This document shows positions 33,620-41,938 of a DNA stretch of 64,000 nt, piece after piece; the stretch's first letter is position 1; every line of letters starts with the position of its first letter. Below the pieces are notes generated by a model, which made no database searches, was not told the DNA's origin, and worked only from the letters and a program-made list of their open reading frames with translations. The translations under genes were made by a program, and so were the position numbers. This DNA is from Streptomyces hawaiiensis (GTDB lineage: Bacteria; Actinomycetota; Actinomycetes; Streptomycetales; Streptomycetaceae), in the NCBI RefSeq assembly GCF_004803895.1, contig NZ_CP021978.1, positions 434,001 through 498,000 of the forward strand, in the 5' to 3' direction.

Positions 33620-33779
33620 TGCACCATCTCCTTGACTGAAGCGGATGCTTTCCCCTCTAGTGCACCTGATGGGGACAAATCATGCCAACTTACCCAGGAG
33701 TTTATTTGCGTCACTTGTTCAACATCTAGCGCATGAGTTATCACGCTTGTGGTAGTTGCCGCCGAAACGGCACATGTGC
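33620..33779. promoter_or_regulatory. AT-richer region upstream of the peptide operon
   Basis: These 160 bases are clearly poorer in G+C than their surroundings, with runs such as GTTTATTTGCG and CATGAGTTATCACG. They separate the decarboxylase stop from the peptide ATG and almost certainly contain the operon's promoter. I cannot assign -35 and -10 boxes with confidence. Confidence 0.5.
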
Positions 33780-35243
33780 TCAGCCTCGCGCCACGACCCG
33801 CACGGTGCGCACGGAGGAATCGGCCGCGTCCGGGATCAGGACACCGTGCTCCACGCCGCTGCGGAGGTAGTCCAGGATCTCGTCGGTGATCACCTCACCG
33901 GGTGCCACCGCGGGGACGCCCGGCGGGTAGGGGCTGATCATCTCCGCGGAGATCCGTCCCGCGGCCCGTTCGGCGGGCACGTGCTCGACCGGGGCGAAGA
34001 ACGCCTCTCGGGGCAGCATCGCCTGCTCCAGCTCCAGCGCCGAGGGCTCCGGGAGCCGGACCGGCGGGCGCCGTTCGATCGAGTCCGCGTGCATGACGAG
34101 CGCGCGCAGGGCGTCCAGCAGGACCTCCTCGGTCTCGTCGTCGTCGGCGTAGGTGATCGAGGCGCTGATCCGGCAGGTGTCCGAGCCGCCGACGTCCACA
34201 TGGCGGTGCGTGCGCAGCCACTCCGCGGCCTGCATCCCGCTCACGCCGAGCTTGCGTACGTCGATCACGAGCTTGAGCGGATCGAGGTCGGCGGCGAGCC
34301 CCTCCTCCACGATCTCCCGGCCCATCGGCCGCAGCCCGGACAGCTCCGCGACCGCCGCCCGGATGCGCCCGACGCGGCGCAGCGCCGTCTCCAGCAAGTC
34401 GTGCCCCTGTTCGACCATCTGGCGGCGCCAGCCGTCTAGCGTGGCGAACACGAGGGAGGAGGCGCTGGTGGTGCCGAGAAGGTCTTCCCGCTGCTTCAGG
34501 GCCTCGGGTGACACCCGGTCGTACTGGAGGTGGAAGACGGAGCTCTGCTCGATGGCCCCGCCCATCTTGTGCACGCTGGTCACCACCAGGTCGGCATCGG
34601 CGTCCATGCCCCAGGCCGGCAGACCGGGGTGGAACGGCAGGTGGGCGCCCCAGGCCTCGTCGACGATGACGGGCACGTCGAACTCGTGGCACACCCGGGC
34701 CACTCCCGCGATGTCGGCGCAGGAACCCCAGTCGGTGGGCGTGATGAGCAGCATGCCCTTGGCGTCCGGGTGCTCCTGGAGGCGCCGGCGGACGTCGTCG
34801 GGCTCGGGCGGGTGGGCCAGGTGCCGTTCGGTGTCGAACTTCGGGTGAACCCAGATCGGTTCGACGCCGTTGACGACGACGGCCGCGACGACGGACTTGT
34901 GGGCGTTGCGCGACGGCAGCAGCTTCTCGCCCGGTCCGGGCGCGGCGAGCATGGCGGTCTTCACGGACAGGGAACTGCCGCAGGTGGAGAAGAAGGCGTG
35001 CTCGGCGCCGACCGCGTCGGCCATCAGCTCCTGGGCCCGGCTCAGCACGCCCCGCGACTGACGGCGGTCGTCGAGCCCGTTGAGCGAGAGCACGTCCGAG
35101 CGGAACACGTCGAGGCCGACGATCTCCGCCACCCGCGGGTCCACTCCCCTGCCCTGCTTGTGACCGGGTGGGCCGTAGGCGATGTCGCCGCGGCGCCGGA
35201 AGTCCTCCAGCGCCTCCAGGACGGGCACACGCGAGTGGTCCAT
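33780..35243 (-). CDS. PLP-dependent Orn/Lys/Arg decarboxylase family protein
   Basis: The protein has 487 residues, with the group III decarboxylase fold of the short type that lacks the N-terminal wing. Visible are AYGPPGHKQGRG, STCGSSLSVKTAML, IVDEAWGAHLPFHPGLPAWG (cofactor ring contacts), the PLP lysine in TSVHKMGGAIEQ, and a C-terminal domain with YPPGVPAVAPGE. It decarboxylates a basic amino acid to a polyamine or diamine; which one is uncertain. I chose ATG 35243 because longer versions read through the repeat region upstream. It is separated from the peptide operon by 160 bases. Confidence 0.92.
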   Translation of the reverse strand: MDHSRVPVLEALEDFRRRGDIAYGPPGHKQGRGVDPRVAEIVGLDVFRSDVLSLNGLDDRRQSRGVLSRAQELMADAVGAEHAFFSTCGSSLSVKTAMLAAPGPGEKLLPSRNAHKSVVAAVVVNGVEPIWVHPKFDTERHLAHPPEPDDVRRRLQEHPDAKGMLLITPTDWGSCADIAGVARVCHEFDVPVIVDEAWGAHLPFHPGLPAWGMDADADLVVTSVHKMGGAIEQSSVFHLQYDRVSPEALKQREDLLGTTSASSLVFATLDGWRRQMVEQGHDLLETALRRVGRIRAAVAELSGLRPMGREIVEEGLAADLDPLKLVIDVRKLGVSGMQAAEWLRTHRHVDVGGSDTCRISASITYADDDETEEVLLDALRALVMHADSIERRPPVRLPEPSALELEQAMLPREAFFAPVEHVPAERAAGRISAEMISPYPPGVPAVAPGEVITDEILDYLRSGVEHGVLIPDAADSSVRTVRVVARG

Positions 35244-35726
35244 GGGTCCTCCCGAGTCCGGCCCGCCCGAGCCGCCGCCGCGGCGTCCACGCTGTCGTGT
35301 CCCGGCGGGTACTCCGACCGTGTTGGCCCCGGGCCCCGATCGAAACGCGACGGGTGTCGCGGCGGCGGACGGTGAAACCCGGCACGGGAACACAGCGGCA
35401 CCGGCGGGAAGGCCCGCGCGGGCGAAACGGACCGGCCCGGGCGGGAGGCCCACTCCCGTACAACGAACCGGCCCGGACGGGAGGCCCACTCCGGCCGAGC
35501 AGTCCCACACCGGTCGGGAGACCCACTCCCGTACAACGAACCGGCCCGGACGGGAGGCCCACTCCGGCCGAGCAGTCCCACCGGCCGGGAGACCGACTCC
35601 GGCCAGGCAGACAAACATGGGTCGGGCGACTCGCACCGGCGAGGCAGACCGGCTCCGGTAATGACCCGCCCGGGGCCGCGCACCAGCCCCAGGTCCGCGC
35701 ACCGCCCCCGACGTCGAGGAGACCCC
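35244..35726. other. 483-base divergent gap filled largely by degenerate repeats
   Basis: The gap separates the divergent decarboxylase and M20 amidohydrolase. About half of it is the repeat block at 35431-35660. The remainder must hold both promoters, which I cannot define. All six frames are open because of composition, but no frame has family-like protein character. Confidence 0.6.
35431..35660. repeat. Degenerate 31-42-base repeats with one 73-base near-exact duplication
   Basis: Units beginning ACCGGCCCGG or a close variant and containing GGGAGGCCCACTCC recur at about 35431, 35467, 35509, 35540 and 35580. The stretch 35451-35509 is repeated almost exactly at 35524-35582, a 73-base period. 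They lie in non-coding DNA. Confidence 0.8.
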
Positions 35727-36905
35727 GTGACCCGCACGCCTGACCTCGTACACCAGGCCATCCGTGAGGAGGTGGCGGCCCGGGCCGACGCGCTGTGGGG
35801 CGTCGCCCGGCGCCTGCACGCCGAACCCGAGCACGCCTTCGCCGAGCACCGGGCGGCCGCGCTGCTGTCGGGCGAGCTGGAACACGCCGGTTTCGCCGTG
35901 GAGCGGGGCGTGGCGGGGATGCCGACGGCGTTCACCGCCCGCTGGGGCCGGGGCCGGCCGGCGGTGGCGCTGCTGATGGAGTACGACGCCCTGCCCGGTC
36001 TCGGACACGCGTGCGGCCACAACCTCATCGCGGCGGCCGGGCTGGGCGCCGCGCTGGCCGTGGCCGCCGCCATGCCGCAGCCGTCCGACGGGACGGTGCT
36101 GGCGGTCGGCACGCCCGCCGAGGAGGGTGGCGGCGGCAAGGCCGTCGAGGTGGAGGCCGGGGTGTTCGACGACGTCGACGCGGCGCTGATGTTCCACCCG
36201 GGGGTGTACAGCTGGGCGCGGGCGCCGCTGACCGCGCAGGTGCAGTACCGGGTGGCCTTCCACGGCCGGGCCGCCCACCCCACGGGCAATCCCACCGAGG
36301 GCGTCGACGCGCTGGCGGCGCTCGTGGAGCTGTTCAACGTGCTGGCCGTGCTGGGGCGCCGGCTGCCGGAGGGCTCGCACGTACAGGGCATCGTCACGCA
36401 CGGCGGCACGGCCACGAACATCGTCCCGGAGTACGCCGAGGGCCTGTTCGGTGTGCGCGCGGCCACGACGACGGCGCTGGAGGACCTGACGGAGCGGCTG
36501 CGCGTGTGCGCCGAGGGGGTGGCCCGGGCCACCGGCACCACCGCCGAGGTGGAACGGGCCACCGTGCGCTACGAGCACTTCCGGGACAGCGAAGTGCTGT
36601 CCGACAGGTTCGCCGCGCACCTGGCCCGGGCCGGGATCCCGCTGTCACCGCCCACGCCCGGCGTGTACCTGGGCTCGTCCGACATCGGCAACGTCAGCAC
36701 GCGGGTGCCCGCCATCCACCCGTTCGTCGCGATCACGGGCGAGGACGGCTCCGACCACACCCCGGAGTTCGCCGAGGCGGCCGCCTCGCCCCGGGCCCGC
36801 GAGGTGCTCCTCGCCGCGACTCAGGCCCTCGCCTGTACCGCCGCCGACGTCCTGCTGTCCGGGGAGCTGCGCGAGAAGGCGTGGGCGCGGCACCGGGCGG
36901 TGTGA
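35727..36905 (+). CDS. M20-family metal-dependent amidohydrolase
   Basis: This 392-residue cytosolic hydrolase starts at GTG 35727 behind GAGGAG. Metal-binding and catalytic features are visible: RRLHAEPEHAFAEHRAA, GLGHACGHNLIAAA, VGTPAEEGGGGK and the dimerisation insert with HGRAAHPTGNPTEGVDAL, then GEDGSDHTPEFAEAA near the end. Close relatives are p-aminobenzoyl-glutamate hydrolase-like or N-acyl-amino-acid amidohydrolases (AbgB/IAL types), including carboxypeptidases acting on N-acylated amino acids. Its pairing with the divergent decarboxylase may be meaningful, but I see no proof. Confidence 0.9.
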   Translation: MTRTPDLVHQAIREEVAARADALWGVARRLHAEPEHAFAEHRAAALLSGELEHAGFAVERGVAGMPTAFTARWGRGRPAVALLMEYDALPGLGHACGHNLIAAAGLGAALAVAAAMPQPSDGTVLAVGTPAEEGGGGKAVEVEAGVFDDVDAALMFHPGVYSWARAPLTAQVQYRVAFHGRAAHPTGNPTEGVDALAALVELFNVLAVLGRRLPEGSHVQGIVTHGGTATNIVPEYAEGLFGVRAATTTALEDLTERLRVCAEGVARATGTTAEVERATVRYEHFRDSEVLSDRFAAHLARAGIPLSPPTPGVYLGSSDIGNVSTRVPAIHPFVAITGEDGSDHTPEFAEAAASPRAREVLLAATQALACTAADVLLSGELREKAWARHRAV

Positions 36906-36969
36906 GTGGTTCGGCTCCGCCTGGGGAACCCGGCGAGCGCTGTACCCACCGACTCTCTGGAGAGGGCCC

Positions 36970-37503
36970 ATGAGTCTGTTGCGAGTGCTCGGCCGCCCCA
37001 TGCTGGCCTCGATGTTCCTCACGGGCGGCATGAACTCCGTCCGCGATCCGAAACAGGTCGCCGACGCCGCCGAGCCTGTCGTCCAACCGGTCACCGAGCG
37101 CATCTCGGCGCTGCCGGACCACACCGAGCAGGTCGTACGGCTCAGCGGCGCCGTGCAGGTCGTCGCGGGGCTGATGCTGGCCACCGGGCGCGTGCCGCGT
37201 CCGGCCGCGCTGGCCATCGCGGCCACGCTGGTGCCCACCACGCTGGCGGGGCACCGCTTCTGGGAGGCGGAGGATCCCGAGGAGCGGGCACAGCAGCGCA
37301 TCCACTTCTTCAAGAACCTGTCCATGCTCGGCGGGCTGCTGATCGCCGCCGACGACACCGGCGCCCGCCCCTCGGTGGTGTGGCGCGGCACCCACGCCGC
37401 CCGCGGGCTGCGGCGCGACGCGGGTCTGGTGCGCCGCTCCGTCCGCGCCACCGCACGGCCGGCCGCCGCGGCCGGGCGCGTCCGGGCCAAGCTCCCCGCC
37501 TGA
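36970..37503 (+). CDS. DoxX-family membrane protein
   Basis: This 177-residue protein starts at ATG 36970 after GAGAGGG. It has four membrane helices of the DoxX type (LGRPMLASMFLTGGMNSV, VVRLSGAVQVVAGLMLATG, AALAIAATLVPTTLAGHRFW, KNLSMLGGLLIAAD) with the conserved GHxFW and basic C-terminal tail. DoxX proteins act in oxidative or thiol stress in actinobacteria. It precedes a hemerythrin gene, a common stress-gene pairing. Confidence 0.88.
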   Translation: MSLLRVLGRPMLASMFLTGGMNSVRDPKQVADAAEPVVQPVTERISALPDHTEQVVRLSGAVQVVAGLMLATGRVPRPAALAIAATLVPTTLAGHRFWEAEDPEERAQQRIHFFKNLSMLGGLLIAADDTGARPSVVWRGTHAARGLRRDAGLVRRSVRATARPAAAAGRVRAKLPA

Positions 37504-37526
37504 GCCGCCGGCACGGCACCGGCGGC
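37504..37526 (+). terminator. Hairpin after the DoxX gene
   Basis: GCCGCCGG and CCGGCGGC flank a seven-base loop immediately after the DoxX stop codon. It could terminate or attenuate transcription into the hemerythrin gene. Confidence 0.5.
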
Positions 37527-37578
37527 CGCACGTTAGCCCCCTGAGGCCGGGGGGACCCGAGCGCTGGAGGTGAAGGAC

Positions 37579-38142
37579 ATGGGACACGGAGGAAACGTCA
37601 TCGACGAGCTGGTGACCGATCACCGCGAGGTCGAGGAGATGTTCGGCAGGATCGAGGCACTGCCGTCCGGCCACCAGGACCGCAAGGTGTACGCCGACCA
37701 GGTCACGATGGAGCTCGTACGGCACTCGGTGGCCGAGGAGGCCTACCTCTACCCGGCCGTACGCGAGCATGTGGCGGGCGGGGACGCCCTCGCCGATCAG
37801 GAGCTCCAGGATCACGCCACGGCCGAGCAGATCATGAAGGATCTGGAGGGCTGTGACGCGGGCGACGCCGACTTCGACCGGCTGATGGGCATGCTGATGA
37901 GCGAGATCCGCTCGCACATCGCCGACGAGGAGGGCAACCTGTTCCCGCGGCTGCGGCAGGCCTGTCCGATGGACGCGCTCAACGAGCTGGGCGACAAGGT
38001 GCGCAAGGCGAAGAAGACCGCACCGACCCGGCCCCACCCGGCGGCCCCCGACAAGCCTCCGGCCAACAAGCTCCTGGCTCCGGGCACCGGGATGGTGGAC
38101 CGGCTGCGTGACGCGCTGAGCGGCCGGGGCAAGTTCGAGTAG
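37579..38142 (+). CDS. Hemerythrin HHE cation-binding protein
   Basis: This 187-residue cytosolic protein has a non-haem di-iron four-helix bundle. Iron ligands are seen in VTDHREVEEMFGR, HSVAEEAYLYPAVREH, LQDHATAEQIM and HIADEEGNLFPRL, giving the two HHE repeats. The C-terminal 50 residues are a Lys/Pro-rich tail. I chose ATG 37579, with GGAGG nine bases upstream; a GTG nine bases earlier is too close to that site. Such proteins sense or store O2 or NO and are often induced by oxidative or osmotic stress. Confidence 0.92.
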   Translation: MGHGGNVIDELVTDHREVEEMFGRIEALPSGHQDRKVYADQVTMELVRHSVAEEAYLYPAVREHVAGGDALADQELQDHATAEQIMKDLEGCDAGDADFDRLMGMLMSEIRSHIADEEGNLFPRLRQACPMDALNELGDKVRKAKKTAPTRPHPAAPDKPPANKLLAPGTGMVDRLRDALSGRGKFE

Positions 38143-38151
38143 GCGGCCACC

Positions 38152-38202
38152 GCACGGAAGCGGGGTCCGTCGCCGAGGGCGACGGGCCCCGCTTCCGTGT
38201 GC
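38152..38202 (+). terminator. Long hairpin terminator after hemerythrin
   Basis: An arm from GCACGGAAGCGGGG to CGTCGCC pairs over more than twenty bases with GGCGACGG...CCCCGCTTCCGTGTGC, with loop GAG. Confidence 0.8.
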
Positions 38203-38425
38203 GTGTGATCAACCCCACTGTGGTCTCAAGGCCCTTGCGCGTCAGGGCGTTTGGGAGGCGGGGGACGGCGGATCAAGGTGCGGTGGAACCGCTTCTCCGG
38301 TCCCCTCTGCCACGATGGTCGGCGCCGTACCCGTCGAGGGGAGCCACCGCGCAGCGCGGCCGGTGTGCCCCGCCCCCTCGTCCCCCTTCTGCTGAGTCCC
38401 CCGACTCGTCTTCGAGTACCGCACT

Positions 38426-39751
38426 GTGTCTTCCTTCCCTTCACCCGCCCCTGCCCTGCCTGCCTCCCGCTCGCCCTGGCGGTCGTTGCGGTACCGCAGC
38501 ATGCGCTGGTGGTCCGTCGCGAACTTCGTGTCGAACGCCGGTACGTGGATGCAGCTCACCGTGCAGAACCTGCTGGTCCTGGAGATCACCGGGTCCGCCG
38601 CCGCGACGGGGCTGTCCATGTCCGTGCAGGCCGCCCCGGCGCTGCTGATCAGCGTGCTGGGCGGGGCCGCCGTCGACCGCTGGCCCCGCAAGCTCACGGC
38701 AGCCGTGAGCCAGGCGGTGCTCGGCGCGATCGCGTTCACCACGGCCGTCCTCGTGGCGCTGGACCGGATCGACATGACCTCACTGATGGTGCTGGCCGCC
38801 GTCACGGGTGTCGTCGCGACCGTGGACAACCCGGCGTGCGCGCTGCTGGGCAACGACCTCGTGCCGGCGGAGGACGTGCCCTCGGCCATCGGGGTCGGGG
38901 CGCTGGTGCACCAGGCGGGCAGGCTGGTGGGAGCGGCCCTGGCCGGTGTGGCGGTCGGGTTTCTCGGCACGTCCGTCGCGTACTTCGGCAACGGGCTGTC
39001 GTTCCTGTTCGTGGCCTCGGTCATCCCCTTCCTGCGCCCGGCCGCCGGTGCGGCGCGGGCGCAGGAACGGAACCACCGGGCCTCGAAGAACACCGGTCCC
39101 GACCTGACCGTGCGGGAGGGGCTGGCCTACTTCGTACGGCGGCCGCGCCTCGTCGCGCTGGCGGGTGTGACCGGCATCAGCTCCGTGTTCGGCCGTAACT
39201 ACGGGCTCACGCTGGCCGTGCTCGTCACCGGGCCGCTCGCGGGAGGCGCCGGTTCCTTCGGCACGGTGTCGACCGTGCTCGCCGTCGGCGGCATCCTCGG
39301 CGCGGTGCTCGGCGCCCGGCTGCGCCGTCCGTCGGTGCGGCTCGTCGGCGCGCTGGCGGCCGCTGGCGGCCTCCTGCAGGCGATGGCGGGGGTGTCGCCG
39401 TCGCTGGCCGTGCTGATCGCGCTGGTGCTGCCGATGGCCGTGGTGGAGTCGATCTCCGACACCGCCGGTACGGCCGTCCTGCAGACCGACCCGCCTGCGC
39501 ATCTGCGGGGACGGGTGCTGGGCGTGTGGGGCAGCATCGGCACCGTGTGGGGCCTGGGCGGGCCGCCCGCGCTGGGCCTCCTCATGGAGCTGGCCGGGCC
39601 CCGCGGCGCCCTCGTCACCGGCGGGCTGCTCATCGCCGGCGCGATCGGGGCGGGCTCCCTGCTGCGGCAGCGCCGGGCCGTGTCGCCGGTGGTGCTCCGC
39701 ACGGAGGAGCACGACGTGCCGGGTCAGCCGGTGCTGAGCCCGGCGGCCTGA
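38426..39751 (+). CDS. MFS transporter (DHA3/enterobactin-exporter-like)
   Basis: The start is GTG 38426. This 441-residue protein has about twelve membrane helices, with the family opening RYRSMRWWSVANFVSNAGTW and MQLTVQNLLVLEITGSAAAT, the motif-A-like loop AVDRWPRKL after helix 2, and a cytoplasmic centre rich in basic residues (RAQERNHRASKN). Drug:H+ antiporters of this type export hydrophobic drugs or siderophores. No regulator or biosynthetic gene lies beside it. It is convergent with the heptose operon. Confidence 0.88.
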   Translation: MSSFPSPAPALPASRSPWRSLRYRSMRWWSVANFVSNAGTWMQLTVQNLLVLEITGSAAATGLSMSVQAAPALLISVLGGAAVDRWPRKLTAAVSQAVLGAIAFTTAVLVALDRIDMTSLMVLAAVTGVVATVDNPACALLGNDLVPAEDVPSAIGVGALVHQAGRLVGAALAGVAVGFLGTSVAYFGNGLSFLFVASVIPFLRPAAGAARAQERNHRASKNTGPDLTVREGLAYFVRRPRLVALAGVTGISSVFGRNYGLTLAVLVTGPLAGGAGSFGTVSTVLAVGGILGAVLGARLRRPSVRLVGALAAAGGLLQAMAGVSPSLAVLIALVLPMAVVESISDTAGTAVLQTDPPAHLRGRVLGVWGSIGTVWGLGGPPALGLLMELAGPRGALVTGGLLIAGAIGAGSLLRQRRAVSPVVLRTEEHDVPGQPVLSPAA

Positions 39752-39815
39752 GCGGACTCCGCCCGAGGGCGGCCCTCGACACGCGGGCCGCACCGCTCCG
39801 GCCCCGTGTGGCCCC

Positions 39816-41213
39816 CTACCGCCGCAGCGCCCCCTGCGCCGCCATCGCCGCCCGGCGGGCCAGCAGGGTCGTGGAGCGGCCGTCGAGGTAGGGCAGGACC
39901 ACCGCCTGGCCGCCCCAGCCGCGCAGCACCTGCGCTTCGGGCAGGTCCTGGACGGAGTAGTCGCCACCCTTGACCCACACGTCCGGCCGCAGCCGGGCCA
40001 GTACCGCCTCCGGGGTGTCCTCCTCGAAGACCGCGACGGCGTCGACGCTGCCGAGCGCGGCCAGGACGCGGGCCCGGTCCGCCACCGGGTTGAGCGGGCG
40101 GCCGGGGCCCTTGCGGCGGGCGACGGACGCGTCGGAGTTCAGGCACACGATGAGGCAGTCGCCGATGCGCCGGGCGCTCTCCAGCAGACCGACGTGACCG
40201 GCGTGCACCAGGTCGAAGCAGCCTCCGGTGGCGACGACGGTGCCGCCTCGGGCCCGGACCCTCTCCGCGAGGCCGAACGCGTCGGTCGCGGGCTCGTCCG
40301 CCGGGCCGGGCCCGGGCTCGGTCCGCCACAGGTCGGGGTCGCCCGCGCCGCCCGCCGCGACGAACGCGGCCGCTTCGGCGACGGCCCGCTGCAGCGCCTC
40401 CTCGGGCAACAGGCCGTCGGCGAGACCCGCCGCCGTCGTGGCGGCGAAGCAGTCGCCCGCGCCGCATGGGTCCCCGGCGGCCCGGTAGGGCACCGGGACC
40501 AGCATCGGGGTGCCGGAACCCGGCCGGACCAGCAGCACCCCGCGCTCGCCGAGGGTGACGGCGACACCGGCAGCACGCCAGCGCTCGGCGAGACGGGCGC
40601 CCCTCTCGGCGTACGCGCCCAGCGTGGTCCCTGCGGAGCCGGGGTGAAGGGCCCGGGCCTCGGCCGCGTTGGGAGTGACCAGCCGGGCTCCGGGCACGGG
40701 CGGGTCGCCCTGGGGGTGCGGATCCCACACCAGGGGCGTGCGGCGGGCGGCGTCCTCCAGGAGCGGCCGCAGGGCGCCCGCGGTGTGCCGGCCGTAGTCG
40801 GCGACCAGGACGGCGTGCGCGTCGGCCAGGGCGTCACGGACCGCGTCACCGGGTTCGCCGGGGGTGCCGCCGCCCCGGTCGATGCGGACGACCGGCCGAC
40901 CGCCCGCGAGGACGCGGGTCTTGACCGGCAGGGTGCCGTCCAGCGGGATCTCCAGCAGCCGGACCCGGCCGCGCAGGCCGCGTCGTACCGCTTCGCTTGC
41001 GTCGTCGTCGCCGAGCGCGGTCACCAGGACCACGTCCCGGCCGCCGCGGGCGGCGAGGGCGGCGGCCAGACCGGCTCCGCCGGGGTGGCGGCGGTCGCCG
41101 GTGACGTCGACGACCGGGGCGGGGGCGTCCGGGGAAAGCCGGGTGGACACGCCTTCGATGTCCTCGTCGAGGAGGACGTCCCCCACGACGACGAGAGGGT
41201 GGGGGCCGGTCAT
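39816..41213 (-). CDS. hldE: Bifunctional D-glycero-beta-D-manno-heptose-7-phosphate kinase/1-phosphate adenylyltransferase
   Basis: This 465-residue protein has two fused domains. Residues 1-310 are a PfkB/ribokinase-type kinase with HPGGAGLAAALAARGG and the catalytic AAGDPCGAGDCFAATTAAG. Residues 330-465 are a nucleotidyltransferase with GGCFDLVHAGHVGLLESA (the HxGH motif) and LNSDASVARRKGPGRPLNP. It phosphorylates heptose-7-phosphate at C1 and, after GmhB acts, joins it to a nucleotide. It overlaps gmhA by four bases and closes the nine-gene operon. Such fusions are typical of Gram-negative LPS synthesis; here the product must serve another glycan or natural product. Confidence 0.93.
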   Translation of the reverse strand: MTGPHPLVVVGDVLLDEDIEGVSTRLSPDAPAPVVDVTGDRRHPGGAGLAAALAARGGRDVVLVTALGDDDASEAVRRGLRGRVRLLEIPLDGTLPVKTRVLAGGRPVVRIDRGGGTPGEPGDAVRDALADAHAVLVADYGRHTAGALRPLLEDAARRTPLVWDPHPQGDPPVPGARLVTPNAAEARALHPGSAGTTLGAYAERGARLAERWRAAGVAVTLGERGVLLVRPGSGTPMLVPVPYRAAGDPCGAGDCFAATTAAGLADGLLPEEALQRAVAEAAAFVAAGGAGDPDLWRTEPGPGPADEPATDAFGLAERVRARGGTVVATGGCFDLVHAGHVGLLESARRIGDCLIVCLNSDASVARRKGPGRPLNPVADRARVLAALGSVDAVAVFEEDTPEAVLARLRPDVWVKGGDYSVQDLPEAQVLRGWGGQAVVLPYLDGRSTTLLARRAAMAAQGALRR

Positions 41214-41845
41214 GACGTGCTCCCGTGGGTGAGAATCGCGCGCTGCGTCAGCGGCGTGGACACGGCCGTGTCGAAGCACTCGCAGAGCAGGTGGACGGCG
41301 ACGAGATGGGTCTCCTGGACGTTCGCGGTGCTGCCGGCGTCGATGCACAGGGCTTCGTGGGCGGCTTCCGCGAGAGGGTTGGGTCCGCGGCCGGTCAGGG
41401 CCCACACGCGCAGTCCGGCCTGGCGCGCGGTCACGGCGGCGGCGATGAGGTTGGGGCTGCGGCCCGAGGTGGAGAGCAGGATCAGGATGTCGCCGGGGCG
41501 GCCGTGGGCGGTGACCTGACGGGCGTAGACGTGGTCGAAGCCGTAGTCGTTGCCGATGGCGGTCATGCTGGACGTCTCGGCGTGCAGGGCGAGCGCGGAG
41601 TACGCGCGGCGTTCCTGGCGGTAGCGGCCGACCAGCTCGGCGGTGAGGTGCTGGGCCTGGGCGGCGCTGCCGCCGTTGCCCGCGGCGAGCAGCCGGCCGC
41701 CGCCGGTGAGGACGTCGGCGAGGCGGCCGCCCCAGTCCGCGACCCGGTGAAGACCGTGCTCGCGGAACCGTCCGAGGGCTTCCTCCAGTGACCGGCAGTG
41801 CAGTCGCGCGGCATCAAGGGCGGGGTGTGCAGCGGGTTCGCTCAT
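41210..41845 (-). CDS. gmhA: Sedoheptulose-7-phosphate isomerase (SIS domain)
   Basis: This 211-residue enzyme converts sedoheptulose 7-phosphate to D-glycero-D-manno-heptose 7-phosphate, the first step of heptose synthesis. The SIS motifs are clear: LLAAGNGGSAAQAQHLTAEL, ILLSTSGRSPNLIAA and the C-terminal ANVQETHLVAVHLLCE with the active-site Glu/His. It begins 93 bases after the GT4 gene stop, the only sizeable gap in the second half of the operon, so a secondary promoter there is possible. No good ribosome-binding site is seen before its ATG. Confidence 0.93.
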   Translation of the reverse strand: MSEPAAHPALDAARLHCRSLEEALGRFREHGLHRVADWGGRLADVLTGGGRLLAAGNGGSAAQAQHLTAELVGRYRQERRAYSALALHAETSSMTAIGNDYGFDHVYARQVTAHGRPGDILILLSTSGRSPNLIAAAVTARQAGLRVWALTGRGPNPLAEAAHEALCIDAGSTANVQETHLVAVHLLCECFDTAVSTPLTQRAILTHGSTS

Positions 41846-41938
41846 ACGGATCGGGCGAGCCGCCGTGGGGACGGCGGCGGACCCACACCTCCTTCGGGAG
41901 TTCGGGCGGCTGCGGACGTCGGCGACCTGCGGGCGGGG

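Noticed and set aside
33620..33779. SigB promoter for the peptide operon (GGGTAA on the minus strand)
   Set aside because: No GNNT occurs 14-16 bases upstream of it.
35431..35660. CRISPR-like array
   Set aside because: Repeats are degenerate with unequal spacing, there are no unique spacers of constant length, and no cas genes are present.
35244..36620. N-terminal extension of the decarboxylase through the repeat region and across the M20 gene
   Set aside because: The extension is antisense to the M20 amidohydrolase and repeat-derived; a family-typical start lies at 35243.
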